A stretch of 64,000 bases of DNA from Microbispora rosea subsp. aerata (GCF_014647835.1 NZ_BMPY01000019.1:1-64000); one strand, 5' to 3'; counted from the stretch's first letter, positions 53,824-63,319 are shown. Program-made: numbers and translations. Notes: generated by a model from the sequence alone, not told the origin.

Positions 53824-54516
53824 CTAACCGCGGCGGCCGCGGCGGCCGAGAAGCCAGCCGATGACGGCGCTGCCGAGCGCGACGCCGGCGCCCGCGCCGA
53901 ACGCCGCGAGCATGGCCCAGGCGGGCGCTCCCGGGCGGGGCCCGGCCGGGGCCGTCTCCCGGGTGAACACGCGCGGAGCGGCCTCCCCGTACCGCTCCGT
54001 CTCGCCCGCCGCCGCGGCCGCCGCGGTAGCTGTCGCGTCGGAGGCGGCCGGCACCGCGGGAACGCCGGACACCGCGTGAGTGGACAGCAGGTGCCGCTCG
54101 ACGGCGGCGAAGAACTCCCCGGCGGTCTTCCTGGCCACCGAGACGAGCATCCGCTGCCCCACGCCGCCGATCATGCCGCCCACCACGGCCTCGGCGTCGT
54201 AGTCGATCCTGGTGCCGCCTTCGGCGTTGCCGAGCCGTACGTCGACGGTCGCCTCGACGGTGCCCGGAGCGCCCTGGCCGCGCGCCGTGAGCGTGAACCG
54301 GTCCGGCTCCTCCTGGTCGCGCAGCGCCACCTCGCCCTGGTATACGCCCTTGATCGAAGCGACCCCCGCGGTCACCGTCATGGCGTACGCGTTCTCGCCG
54401 ATCGCTTCCAGGCGCTGGCACCCGGGGATCGTCCGCACCAGGACATCGGGGTCCTGGAGTGCGTCCCAGACCCGCTTGCGCTCCACCGCGACCAGCGCGC
54501 TGCCCGAGACCTTCAT
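53824..54516 (-). CDS. CoxG/SRPBCC protein with C-terminal membrane anchor
   Basis: 230 aa from ATG 54516 (GGAGG five bases upstream). Residues 1-150 are the CoxG-type SRPBCC fold: MKVSGSALVAVERKRVWDAL, IPGCQRLE, GTRIDYDAEAVVGGMIGGVG. An Ala/Thr-rich linker and one membrane helix (AWAMLAAFGAGAGVALGSAV) with a basic tail follow. CoxG is known to anchor or help mature CO-dehydrogenase-type molybdenum enzymes; the large, medium and small hydroxylase subunits are 3 kb away beyond cydAB. Confidence 0.87.
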   Translation of the reverse strand: MKVSGSALVAVERKRVWDALQDPDVLVRTIPGCQRLEAIGENAYAMTVTAGVASIKGVYQGEVALRDQEEPDRFTLTARGQGAPGTVEATVDVRLGNAEGGTRIDYDAEAVVGGMIGGVGQRMLVSVARKTAGEFFAAVERHLLSTHAVSGVPAVPAASDATATAAAAAAGETERYGEAAPRVFTRETAPAGPRPGAPAWAMLAAFGAGAGVALGSAVIGWLLGRRGRRG

Positions 54517-55333
54517 GGCCACCTCCGATGCCGAGCACCTTAGAGAATCACCCGTACGGCGAGAAGGGCAACATCTGCCTCCCGGCGGCGCGTCCTTCGG
54601 TCAGAGATGACCAGACGCGAAGTCAAAAAGCCCGGCGACCGGCGCGGAGGAACAGAGAATCGCCGGCTCGGTGAGCGAACGCCCGTCGGGCACCGTTCCC
54701 GCTGTGCGATCCAGGCCGAGCACCGCACCTCAGCAGCGCGGGGGCGGGTGGGGGCGTAGGCCGGCGTAAGACCGTGCCCTGTACCACCGCGCCCGCGATG
54801 CCGCCTCCGGCGGTTCACCGGACCGCGACTGTCACGGCCGGCCGGAGCCCCCGCCCGTTCTCGCGCCCGCCGCCGACGACATCGTCAAATTCGCCACCGG
54901 CCCGACCTCCGATCGGCGCCGGCCACGACAGCCGAAGCCGGAGCCCACGCCCGCAACCGGCACGGCGTCGTGACCCGGGACCAGCGCCCGGAGTCGTCCG
55001 AGGCGGTGCCGGGCACCACGCACCGTCAAGTCCGCCACCGGCCCGACCTCCGATCGGCACCGTCACCGCCGGGCGTGGTACCGATCTCGCCGGGAGGTCA
55101 ACCGCGGGGAGGACGGGGGAATCAGCCGCGCGGCGGACGCGGTGCTTGCCGGTGCCCGTACATCCTTGGTCTCGTGCCTCCCCAGGAGGCGCTCCCGGCG
55201 GGAGGGGCCGTTGTCCCCGGCGGCCGGGACGATCCGGCCGCGACCGGCCGGTGCTGCAAGAAACGGGGATCCGGCCGCCGCGGACCGCATGCCGTCATTC
55301 TGTGACGAAGATCGCACGACGCGGGGCCCAATT
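54517..55333. other. ~800-base gap upstream of cydA without a supported gene
   Basis: Short open frames exist on both strands but none has family similarity, a ribosome site or consistent codon bias. The gap holds a 39-base direct repeat pair (listed separately) and GC-rich potential hairpins near 55180-55260. The end nearest cydA is A/T-rich regulatory DNA. Confidence 0.55.
54883..55062. repeat. 39-bp direct repeat pair, 141 bp apart
   Basis: Segments 54883-54921 and 55024-55062 agree in about 36 of 39 positions, sharing the core GGCCCGACCTCCGATCGGC. They look like remains of an older tandem duplication. Confidence 0.75.
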
Positions 55334-55382
55334 GCTCTACAGCTTGTAGTACTACTGGTTATAGAACTACGAGCTGTAGAGC
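55334..55382 (+). promoter_or_regulatory. large inverted repeat / double operator of cydAB
   Basis: GCTCTACAGCTTGTAGT (55334-55350) and ACTACGAGCTGTAGAGC (55366-55382) pair over 17 bases with one mismatch. Each arm is itself a dyad, CTACAGCTTGTAG and CTACGAGCTGTAG, and GTAGTACTAC adjoins the first. TACA/TGTA half-sites are those of BlaI/MecI/CopY repressors. TATAGA between the arms could be the -10. No Rex or CRP-like site was seen. Confidence 0.7.
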
Positions 55383-55399
55383 TCCGGCGTGAGGGAGAC

Positions 55400-56887
55400 A
55401 TGGACGCGCTTGATCTGGCACGGTGGCAGTTCGGGGTCACCACCGTGTACCACTTTCTCTTCGTACCTTTGACGATCGGGCTGGGCGTCTACGTCGCGGG
55501 GCTCCAGACCGCGTGGCTGCGGACGGGCAAGGAGCACTACCTCAGGCTCACGAAGTTCTTCGGCAAGCTCTTTCTGATCAACTTCGCCATGGGCGTGGTC
55601 ACCGGCATCGTCCAGGAGTTCCAGTTCGGGATGAACTGGAGCGAATACTCGACGTTCGTCGGGGACGTGTTCGGCGCGCCGCTGGCGCTGGAGGCGCTGC
55701 TCGCGTTCTTCCTGGAGTCGACGTTCCTCGGCCTGTGGATCTTCGGCTGGGACCGGCTGCCCAAGCGGGTCCATCTCGCCTGCCTGTGGGCCGCCGTCAT
55801 CGGATCCAACCTGTCGGCGTACTTCATCCTCGCGGCCAACGCCTGGATGAAGCACCCGGTCGGCTACGAGGTCGTGGACGGCAAGGCGAGGATGACCGAC
55901 CTGTGGGCGGTGCTGACCAACTCGACGGCGCTGGCCCAGGTGCCGCACGTGGTCGCCGCCTCGTTCGTCGTGGCGGGCGGCTTCGTCGTCGCCGTCGCGG
56001 GCTACCGCATCCTGCGCGAGCGGGGCCTCGGCGTGCTGCCGGGCCGCCGGAGCGTCCAGGCCGTACAGGACGCGACCGTGCCGGCGCGCCGCCTGCCGGA
56101 CATGTGGCGGACCAGCCTGCGCGCCGCGCTCGTCATGACGGCGATCGCGGGGGTGGTCGTCGCCGGCAGCGGCGATGTGTCCGGTCAACTGCTGCGCGAG
56201 CAGCAGCCGATGAAGCTGGCCGCGGCGGAGGGCCTGCGCCACGACACCGCGGGCGCGCCGTTCTCGATCGCGCCGGGCGTCGAGGTGCCCGGCCTGCTCA
56301 GCCTGCTCGCCGCGCACGACCCCGGCGCGACGATCGAGGGCGTCGACGACATCCAGGCGCGGTACGAGAAGACCTTCGGGCCCGCCGACTACACCCCGAA
56401 CCTGCCGGTCGTCTTCTGGTCGTTCCGCGTGATGATCGGCTTCGGCATGGCCGCGGTCGGCCTGTCCGTGCTGGGCCTGTGGCTGACCAGGCGGCCCCGG
56501 CCCCGGCGGCGGCGCGGTGACACGGCCCCGGGCACGGCGAGGCCGGTGCCCGGCTGGTTCGCCCGGCTGTGCGTGCTGGCGCTCCCGCTGCCCACAATGG
56601 CGATCGTCGCCGGCTGGCTGCTCAGCGAGATCGGCCGTCAGCCGTGGACCGTGCAGGGCGAGCTGATGACGGCCGCCAGCGTGTCGCCCGGCGTCTCGCT
56701 CGGCGAGGTCGCGATCACCCTGGCCGTCTTCACGGTCCTGTACGGCGTGCTGGCGCTGGCCGAGGGCGTGCTGCTGGTGCGGCACGTCAAGGCGGGCCCG
56801 GAGCTGCCGCCGGTGGAACGCACGCCCGCCGGCCCGGCTCCCGCCCGCCCCGACGAGGCGCGGCTGACGCCGACGCTCATGTACTGA
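55400..56887 (+). CDS. cydA: cytochrome bd ubiquinol oxidase subunit I
   Basis: 495 aa from ATG 55400 (GAGGGAG upstream); the frame is open before it but that is leader DNA. The heme b595 ligand His lies in TVYHFLFVPLTIG (His near 19), MGVVTGIVQEFQFGMNWS and the GRQPW motif (SEIGRQPWTVQGEL) are typical; the Q-loop is of the short type. With CydB it reduces O2 to water using menaquinol, for low oxygen or respiratory stress. Forms an operon with cydB, 11 bases apart. Confidence 0.95.
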   Translation: MDALDLARWQFGVTTVYHFLFVPLTIGLGVYVAGLQTAWLRTGKEHYLRLTKFFGKLFLINFAMGVVTGIVQEFQFGMNWSEYSTFVGDVFGAPLALEALLAFFLESTFLGLWIFGWDRLPKRVHLACLWAAVIGSNLSAYFILAANAWMKHPVGYEVVDGKARMTDLWAVLTNSTALAQVPHVVAASFVVAGGFVVAVAGYRILRERGLGVLPGRRSVQAVQDATVPARRLPDMWRTSLRAALVMTAIAGVVVAGSGDVSGQLLREQQPMKLAAAEGLRHDTAGAPFSIAPGVEVPGLLSLLAAHDPGATIEGVDDIQARYEKTFGPADYTPNLPVVFWSFRVMIGFGMAAVGLSVLGLWLTRRPRPRRRRGDTAPGTARPVPGWFARLCVLALPLPTMAIVAGWLLSEIGRQPWTVQGELMTAASVSPGVSLGEVAITLAVFTVLYGVLALAEGVLLVRHVKAGPELPPVERTPAGPAPARPDEARLTPTLMY

Positions 56888-56898
56888 GGAGCCACGAG

Positions 56899-57810
56899 AT
56901 GACGACCTTCTGGTTCATCGTGATCGCGTTCCTCTGGACGGGCTACTTCGTCCTGGAGGGGTTCGACTTCGGCGTGGGCGCGCTGCTGCCGCTGCTGTCG
57001 CGGTCGGAGGCCGAGCGCAGGCAGGTGCTCGGCACCATCGGGCCGGTCTGGGACGGCAACGAGGTGTGGCTGATCACCGCGGTCGGGGCGATGTTCGCCG
57101 CCTTCCCCGCGTGGTATTCGGGCCTGCTGAGCGGCTTCTACCTTCCGGTCTTCCTCGTCATCGCCGGCCTGGTCGTGCGCGGGGTGGGCCTGGAGTGGCG
57201 GGGCAAGGTCGGCTCCCGGCGCGAGGTCGCGCTGTGCGACGCCGGGATCGTCGCCGGCAGCGTGCTGCCGGCCTTCCTGTGGGGCGCGATCTTCGGCAAC
57301 CTGCTGTTCGGCACGGCGACGGCGACCGTGCTCGGCGGGGCCCTGTCGCTGTCGGTGGCCGTGCTGCACGGCGCGGTGTTCGTCGCGCTCAAGACGACCG
57401 GCCGGGTCCGCGCCCGCGCCCGCCGCGCGGCCCTGCTCGCGGCCGTCGGCGCGGTGCCGGTCGCGATCGGCACGCTGCCGTCCGTGCCCGGCAGGGGGCC
57501 GATGTGGACGCTGGGCACGGCCCTGCTCGCCGCCGCGGCGCTGACCGCCGGGGTGACGCTGGTGTGGGGCCGCCGGGAGGGCTGGGCCTTCACCGCGACC
57601 GCCACCGCCATCGCCGCGACGACGGCCACCGTCTTCGGCGTGCTGTGGACGGCCCCGCTGCCCGGGCTCACGCTGGCCGAGGCGGCCTCGGCGCCGTACA
57701 CGCTGACCGTCCTCACCTGGATCGGCCTGATCGCCCTGCCCGGCGTCATCGCCTACCAGGCCTGGACCTACTGGGTCTTCCGCAAGCGTCTCACCGCCGA
57801 GGTTTCCTGA
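56899..57810 (+). CDS. cydB: cytochrome bd ubiquinol oxidase subunit II
   Basis: 303 aa. TTFWFIVIAFLWTGYFVLEG, then FDFGVGALLPLL, and GPVWDGNEVWLITAVGAMFAA are family signatures; eight membrane helices. ATG 56899 follows a GAGGAG. The cydCD transporter genes needed for bd maturation do not follow; the operon is closed by a hairpin. Confidence 0.95.
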   Translation: MTTFWFIVIAFLWTGYFVLEGFDFGVGALLPLLSRSEAERRQVLGTIGPVWDGNEVWLITAVGAMFAAFPAWYSGLLSGFYLPVFLVIAGLVVRGVGLEWRGKVGSRREVALCDAGIVAGSVLPAFLWGAIFGNLLFGTATATVLGGALSLSVAVLHGAVFVALKTTGRVRARARRAALLAAVGAVPVAIGTLPSVPGRGPMWTLGTALLAAAALTAGVTLVWGRREGWAFTATATAIAATTATVFGVLWTAPLPGLTLAEAASAPYTLTVLTWIGLIALPGVIAYQAWTYWVFRKRLTAEVS

Positions 57811-57822
57811 CCCAGGAACCTC
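57799..57822. terminator. hairpin between convergent cydB and hydroxylase genes
   Basis: GAGGTTTCCTG and CAGGAACCTC pair (one bulge) over a 3-base loop, with further CCGCCG/CGGCGG pairing outside. The cydB stop is within it. Confidence 0.8.
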
Positions 57823-57831
57823 CGGCGGCGC

Positions 57832-60216
57832 TCACCGAGCCTGACGCAGGGCGTGCAGGTCGGAGGGGGAGATGGGCATCCGGTCGATCGGGATGCCCTC
57901 GGCGTCCTCGATCGCGGAGGCGACGACGGCGGAGACGGGGATGACCCCGGCCTCCCCCGCGCCCTTGATGCCGAGCGGGTTCAGCGGCGACGGCGTCTCC
58001 AGGTGGGCCGTCTCGACGCGCGGCACCTCGGTGGCGTACGGCATCAGGAAGTCCATGAACGAGGCGTTCAGCAACTGGCCGTGCTCGTCGTAGACCATCT
58101 TCTCGTACAGCGCGCCGCCGACGCCCTGGGCGACCCCGCCGTGGATCTGCCCCTCGACGATCATCGGGTTGATCAGCCTGCCGCAGTCGTGCACGACGGC
58201 GTACCGCAGGATCTTGATCTCGGCGGTGTCGGGGTCGGTCTCCACGATCGCCGCGTGCATGCCGGCCGCGAAGGTGGACCTGATCGGCGAGTAGTAGTCC
58301 CGGCCCTCCAGACCGGGCTCCTCGCCCTCGGCCACCGGCGGCCGGTCGTCGGAGGCGGGGCCGGCGAACTGCGTGGCCCGCCGGGCCTCCTCGTCGAAGG
58401 CGTACCGCAGCGGGTTGGACAGCACGGCGACGGTCGCCAGCGGGATCGACGCCGACGGCACGCCCGAGACGTGGACCATCCCGTCGGTGATCTCCAGGTC
58501 GCGGGGGTCGGCCTCCAGCGCCTCCGCCGCGATGCGCAGCGCCTTCTCCCTGACCTTCCGGCAGGCCAGCGCGATCGCGTTGCCGCTCATCACGGCCGCC
58601 CGCGAGGCGAAGGTGCCCACGGCATAGCCGAAGCGCCGGGTGTCGCCGGTGACCACCGACACCTTCTCGATCGGCACGCCCAGCTCGGTCGCCGCGATCT
58701 GCGCGAACACGGTCTCATGGCCCTGCCCCTGCGAGGTCAGCCCGGTCGACACGTGCACCCGGCCGTCGGAGGTGATCTGCACGTGGCCGCCTTCGTACGG
58801 GCCGACGCCGGTGCCCTCGACGTAGCAGCCGACGCCGATGCCGATCCTGCGTCCCTCGGCCGCCGCGCGGGCCTTCTCCTCCGGGAAGGAGTCCCAGCCG
58901 ATCAGCTCCTTGAGCATGCGCAGCGCCTCGGGGTAGTCGCCGCTGTCGTAGATCAGCGGGCGCCCGTCCTGGAACGTCAGGCCCTGGTCGTAGGGGAACT
59001 CGTCCGGCTGGATGAAGTTGGCCGCGCGGACCTCCGTGCGGTCCTTCCCGAGATACGCGGCGATCTTGTCCATCGTCCGCTCCATGCAGAACACGCCCTG
59101 CGGGCGGCCCGCGCCCCGGTACGGCGTGACCTGCACGGTGTTGGTGTAGACCGAGGAGAACTCGACCCGGTAGGCCCCCACCTTGTACGGCCCGAGCAGC
59201 TGGGTCGAGGTGATGATCGGCACGATGATCCCGTACGGCGTGTAGGCGCCGTGGTCGTGCAGGATCTCCACCTCCAGGCCGAGGACGCGCCCGTCGTCGT
59301 CGAACCCGACCCGCACGTGCTGGACCTGACCGCGCTCGTGGGAGGAGGAGACGAAGTGCTCGCGGCGGTCCTCGGTCCACTTCACCTCGTGGTTGAGCTG
59401 CCGGGCCGCCCACGGCACGAGGACCTCCTCCGGCCACGGGTGCATGATCTTGACGCCGAACCCGCCGCCGACGTCGGGCGCGATCACCTCCACCTTGGGC
59501 AGCGGCAGCCCGAGCTTGGCGGCGATCGCCATCCGCACGCTCGTGGACGTCTGCGTGGAGGAGTACACCCGCAGCGACTCGTCGTCGGCGTCCCAGCGGG
59601 CGTACACGCCCTTGCCCTCCAGGGGCATGCTCGCGCTGCGCTCGACGTCGAGGCGGAACTCCAGCCGGTGCGGGGCGGCGTCGATCGCCTCCCACGCGGT
59701 CTGCCCGGCCGGCCCCGGCACCTCCTGGACGAGGTGCGCGCCGACGTTGCCCGGCACGTCCTCGTGCACGAGGTGGACCCCGCGCACGGCCTCCTCGACG
59801 CCGACGACCGGCTTGAGGATCTCGTAGTCGACCCGGATCAGCGCGCAGGCGTCCTCGGCGAGGTAGCGGTCGCGGGCGACGACCATCACGACCGGCTCGC
59901 CGACGTGCCGCACGATCTCCCGGGCCAGCGGGTAGGCCGTACGGCCGTGGGTGAGCGCGGGGTGCGGGATCAGCAGCGGCAGCGGCTCGGCCAGCGCCCC
60001 CGGCAGGTCCTCCCACGTGTAGATCGCGACCAGGCCCTCCACGTCGAGGGCGGCCGACACGTCGATGTCGACGATCCGCGCGTGGGCGTGCGGCGACCTG
60101 ACGAAGGCGGCGGCCAGCGCGCCCGCGCCGAGGTCGTCGAGGTAACGCCCCTGCCCGGTGATCAGCCGGGCGTCCTCGCGCCGCCGCACCGGCTCGCCGA
60201 ACAGCTTCGTCGTCAT
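57832..60216 (-). CDS. molybdenum hydroxylase large subunit (form II CoxL/xanthine dehydrogenase type)
   Basis: 794 aa; ATG 60216 overlaps the small-subunit stop (ATGA). Molybdopterin-cytosine-dinucleotide motifs include DVGGGFGVKIMHPWPEE, VTPYRGAGRPQGVFCMER, TSQGQGHETVFAQIA and the C-terminal KGAGEAGVIPVSA. The active-site loop is PYRGAGR, not the AYRCSFR of true CO dehydrogenase, so the enzyme should hydroxylate an aldehyde or N-heterocycle. The nearby nucleobase permease and PucR regulator favour a purine/pyrimidine-like substrate (inference). Confidence 0.9.
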   Translation of the reverse strand: MTTKLFGEPVRRREDARLITGQGRYLDDLGAGALAAAFVRSPHAHARIVDIDVSAALDVEGLVAIYTWEDLPGALAEPLPLLIPHPALTHGRTAYPLAREIVRHVGEPVVMVVARDRYLAEDACALIRVDYEILKPVVGVEEAVRGVHLVHEDVPGNVGAHLVQEVPGPAGQTAWEAIDAAPHRLEFRLDVERSASMPLEGKGVYARWDADDESLRVYSSTQTSTSVRMAIAAKLGLPLPKVEVIAPDVGGGFGVKIMHPWPEEVLVPWAARQLNHEVKWTEDRREHFVSSSHERGQVQHVRVGFDDDGRVLGLEVEILHDHGAYTPYGIIVPIITSTQLLGPYKVGAYRVEFSSVYTNTVQVTPYRGAGRPQGVFCMERTMDKIAAYLGKDRTEVRAANFIQPDEFPYDQGLTFQDGRPLIYDSGDYPEALRMLKELIGWDSFPEEKARAAAEGRRIGIGVGCYVEGTGVGPYEGGHVQITSDGRVHVSTGLTSQGQGHETVFAQIAATELGVPIEKVSVVTGDTRRFGYAVGTFASRAAVMSGNAIALACRKVREKALRIAAEALEADPRDLEITDGMVHVSGVPSASIPLATVAVLSNPLRYAFDEEARRATQFAGPASDDRPPVAEGEEPGLEGRDYYSPIRSTFAAGMHAAIVETDPDTAEIKILRYAVVHDCGRLINPMIVEGQIHGGVAQGVGGALYEKMVYDEHGQLLNASFMDFLMPYATEVPRVETAHLETPSPLNPLGIKGAGEAGVIPVSAVVASAIEDAEGIPIDRMPISPSDLHALRQAR

Positions 60217-60704
60217 GCCCCGCCCTCCTCCGCCTGCAGCTCGGCGGCCCGGTGGACCGCCTTGAGGATGTTCTGGTAGCCGGTGCACCGGCACAGGTTG
60301 CCCGCCACGGCCTCCAGCGCCTCCTCCTCGGTCGGCGCGGGGTTGTCCCGCAGGAACGCGGTGAGCGTGCACAGGAACCCCGGGGTGCAGAACCCGCACT
60401 GCAGGGCGTGGCACTCGGCGAAGGCCCGCTGGACCGGCGACGGCTCGCCGTCGCGCGCCAGCCCCTCCACGGTCGTGATCTCGTGGCCGTCCGCGGTGAC
60501 CGCGAGCGTCAGGCACGACCGCACCGGCTCGCCGTCCAGCAGCACCGTGCACGCGCCGCACACGCCGTGCTCGCAGCCCACGTGGGTGCCGGTGAGGCCG
60601 AGGTCGTGGCGCAGGCAGTCGGACAGCAGCCGCCGCCCCGGCACGGTCGCCTCCCGCACGACCCCGTTGACCGTCAGCGTCACGTGATGGCGTGTCTCGT
60701 TCAC
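60213..60704 (-). CDS. molybdenum hydroxylase [2Fe-2S] small subunit
   Basis: 163 aa from GTG 60704 (GGGGAGG upstream, GTGA overlap with the medium subunit). Plant-type cluster C-x4-C-x2-C in VGCEHGVCGACTVLLDG (about 42-54) with a further Cys at SCLTLAV; the second cluster has CGFCTPG and NLCRCTGYQNIL. Carries electrons from the molybdenum site to FAD. Confidence 0.94.
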   Translation of the reverse strand: MNETRHHVTLTVNGVVREATVPGRRLLSDCLRHDLGLTGTHVGCEHGVCGACTVLLDGEPVRSCLTLAVTADGHEITTVEGLARDGEPSPVQRAFAECHALQCGFCTPGFLCTLTAFLRDNPAPTEEEALEAVAGNLCRCTGYQNILKAVHRAAELQAEEGGA

Positions 60705-61576
60705 GATTCCTCCCCGCGGGCCGCGCAGGCGGCGTCCAGCAGCGCCCGTACGGCGAGCACCCCGGTGAGGTGCCGCCGGTAGTCCGCCGTCGCGTGGATG
60801 TCGCCCTCGGGCTCGATCCGGTCCCGTACGGCGTGCGCCACGGCCTCCCAGTCCACGGAGGCCGCCGGGCGCGGGCCGCACTCCCCGGTGACGTCCACGA
60901 CCACCGGGACGGGTCCGACGCTGACGCAGGCGACGCGGGCGGCGGCGATCCGGAAGTCCTCGTCCAGGGCGACGGCCGCGGCCACCCCGGCCACCGCGTA
61001 GTCGCCGTGCCGCCGGGCCACCTCGTGGAAGGCCGTGCCCGACCGGGCGGGCAGCGCCGGGAAGAACGCCGACACGGCGAGCTCGCCCGGCCGCAGCGCC
61101 GACTCCATCGGGCCGGTGAAGAACTCCGCGGCCGGCACCTCCCGCTCCCCCGTCCGGCTCGCCAGCCGTACCGACCCGCCGAGCAGGGCGAGCACGGCGG
61201 GCATCTCGGCGGACGGGTCGGCGTGCACGAGGCTGCCCACCACCGTGCCCCGGTTGCGGATCACGGGGTGGGCGACCAGCCGCAGCGCCTGCCGCAGCAG
61301 CGGCTGCGCCGCCGCGGCCTCGGGCGAGCGCTCGACCGCGGCGTGGCGGGCCAGGGCCCCGACGCGCACGCCGGACGGCCCGGCCTCGATGCCGTCCAGG
61401 CCGGGCACGCGGTTCACGTCGACGATGTGGGAGGGCGCGGCCAGGCGCATGTTGAGCAGCGGGATCAGGCTCTGGCCGCCCGCGAGCACCTTGCCGCCGG
61501 GCCCGGCCTCGGCGAGGACGTCGAGCGCCTCGCCGAGGGTGACCGGGCCGTGGTAGTGGAACGGCGGCGGCTTCAC
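60701..61576 (-). CDS. molybdenum hydroxylase FAD-binding medium subunit
   Basis: 291 aa; GTG 61576. FAD-contact motifs AGGQSLIPLLNMRLA (about 32-46) and NRGTVVGSLVHADPSAEMPA (about 107-126; the usual T-I-G-G is T-V-V-G). Gene order M-S-L with four-base overlaps is the standard Cox operon. A 156-base gap with GC-rich hairpin potential separates it from the permease gene. Confidence 0.92.
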   Translation of the reverse strand: MKPPPFHYHGPVTLGEALDVLAEAGPGGKVLAGGQSLIPLLNMRLAAPSHIVDVNRVPGLDGIEAGPSGVRVGALARHAAVERSPEAAAAQPLLRQALRLVAHPVIRNRGTVVGSLVHADPSAEMPAVLALLGGSVRLASRTGEREVPAAEFFTGPMESALRPGELAVSAFFPALPARSGTAFHEVARRHGDYAVAGVAAAVALDEDFRIAAARVACVSVGPVPVVVDVTGECGPRPAASVDWEAVAHAVRDRIEPEGDIHATADYRRHLTGVLAVRALLDAACAARGEES

Positions 61577-61732
61577 CGCGGCTTCCGCCGTGTCCCGCGG
61601 CCGGTCTCCCGGCCGTCGTGCCGACTGGGCTCCACCCGCGTCCCCGCCGCGGCGCCCGCCCGCACGGCGCGGGCCGCCCGGCGGGCGCGGGGCGGCCGGT
61701 GCCCCGGCGGCGCGCCCGGCCTCGTGCGCCGC

Positions 61733-63115
61733 TCAGACGGCGGCGTCGCGTTCGGTGCCGATCTCCCCACCCGTGACCTCCTTCGCTGGTCTGCGCGCGA
61801 TGGCGCGCAGCAGGTGATAGCCGGCCAGCACGACGATCGTGCCGAGCGCGATGCCCGCGAGCGAGAAGTCGCCGGTGATCTCGTGGGTGACCGGGCCGAT
61901 CGCCAGGATGATCCCCGCGCCGATCGGCACCATGTTGACCGGGTCGGCGAAGTCCACCCGGTTCTCCACCCAGATCTTCGCGCCGAGCAGACCGATCATG
62001 CCGTACAGGATGACCGTGACCCCGCCGAGCACGCCGCCCGGCGTGGCGGCGACCAGCGCGCCGAACTTCGGGCACAGGCCGAACAGGATCGCGATCACCG
62101 CGGCGATGTAGTAGGCGGCCGTCGAGTAGACCCGGGTGGCCGCCATGACGCCGATGTTCTCCGCGTACGTCGTGGTGGGCGAGCCGCCGACGGCGGTCGC
62201 GACCGCGGTGCCGACGCCGTCGGCGACGATCGCCTTGCCCATCTGCGGGTCGACGTCCGAACCGGTCATCTGCCCCACCGCCTTGACGTGGCCGACGTTC
62301 TCGGCGATCAGGGCGATCACGGCGGGCAGCACGACCAGCACGGCCGACGCCTGGAACGACGGCGCGTGGAAGTGCGGCAGCCCGATCCAGTCGGCGTCGG
62401 CGACGGCCTGGAAGCTCACCCGGGGGTGCGTGTCGATCTGCCCGGTGCCCGCGTTGTAGGCGGTGATGTCCCCGAAGACCTCGTCGGCGATCCAGGACAC
62501 GACGAACCCGAAGACGAGCCCGAGCAGCACGCCGATCCGGCCGAGGAAGCCGCGGAACAGCACGATGAACACGAACGTCGCGATCATCGTGATCAGCGCG
62601 ATCCACGGGTCCTGCGGCCAGTAGACGTCGGCCACGACGTACGCCAGGCCGAAGCCGATGAGCATGACCACCGCGCCGGTGACCACCGGCGGGAAGACGC
62701 GGTGGATGATCTGCACGCCGAGCACGTGGATCGCCACGCCGCACAGGGCGAGCACCAGGCCGGCGACGAGGATCGCGCCGGTGACGACCTGGTCGGCCGC
62801 CGGGGTGTCGCCGCCGAACATCGCCCGCACGGCCACCACGCCGCCGACGAACGACGCCGACGTGCCCAGGTAGCTGGGGATCCGCCCCTGGGTGAAGAGC
62901 AGGAACAGAATCGTCGCGACGCCCGACATCATCACGGCCGTGTTCGGGTCCAGCCCCATGACGAGGGGGAACACGAACGTCGCGCCGAACATGGCGATCA
63001 CGTGCTGGGCGCCGATGCCGACCATGCGCGGCCAGCTCAGCCTCTCGTCCGGTTTGACGACTTCTCCGGGTGCCAGCCCTCTCCCGTCGCCGTGCACTGT
63101 CCATCTGAAAGCCAT
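61733..63115 (-). CDS. NCS2 nucleobase permease (UraA/RutG-like)
   Basis: 460 aa; ATG 63115 with AGAGGGG upstream. Twelve to fourteen membrane helices; the NCS2 signature is GGSPTTTYAENIGVMAATRV, very like RutG/UraA uracil permeases, and FGATFVFPLVMGLDPNTAVM is typical of the first helices. A proton-coupled uracil (or xanthine) importer. Same strand and just upstream of the hydroxylase M-S-L genes, under a gap with a GACAA/TTGTC palindrome. Confidence 0.92.
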   Translation of the reverse strand: MAFRWTVHGDGRGLAPGEVVKPDERLSWPRMVGIGAQHVIAMFGATFVFPLVMGLDPNTAVMMSGVATILFLLFTQGRIPSYLGTSASFVGGVVAVRAMFGGDTPAADQVVTGAILVAGLVLALCGVAIHVLGVQIIHRVFPPVVTGAVVMLIGFGLAYVVADVYWPQDPWIALITMIATFVFIVLFRGFLGRIGVLLGLVFGFVVSWIADEVFGDITAYNAGTGQIDTHPRVSFQAVADADWIGLPHFHAPSFQASAVLVVLPAVIALIAENVGHVKAVGQMTGSDVDPQMGKAIVADGVGTAVATAVGGSPTTTYAENIGVMAATRVYSTAAYYIAAVIAILFGLCPKFGALVAATPGGVLGGVTVILYGMIGLLGAKIWVENRVDFADPVNMVPIGAGIILAIGPVTHEITGDFSLAGIALGTIVVLAGYHLLRAIARRPAKEVTGGEIGTERDAAV

Positions 63116-63306
63116 TTACGCCCCTCTTGCTACTGGGCCGTGGGCCGGTCGGCCACCCCGCAGGCGTCCCTCCGCGGCGTTGTCCTCAACGGCCGACCAC
63201 GCGCCCCTCCCGCCGATCTCCGCCCGTCCCCGGCGCCATTGCGCGCGGGCGAATCTCGCCGGCCGAGGCACTAGACCGTTTGGGGCACTTTAGGACTGGC
63301 GTGCGC

Positions 63307-63319
63307 GACAAACATTGTC
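63307..63319 (-). promoter_or_regulatory. palindrome upstream of the permease/hydroxylase genes
   Basis: GACAAACATTGTC has 5-bp arms around ACA in an A/T-rich patch about 190 bases before the permease start. It is a candidate site for a regulator such as the neighbouring PucR protein. A TAAAGT box (63287-63292, minus) lies downstream. Confidence 0.4.

Noticed and set aside
54517-55333. Several open frames of 70-190 codons upstream of cydA
   Set aside because: They overlap each other in all frames, are Pro/Arg/Gly-rich and show no ribosome site or family similarity.
57832-61576. Aerobic CO dehydrogenase
   Set aside because: Subunit order matches, but the large subunit lacks the Cys-containing form I active-site loop.
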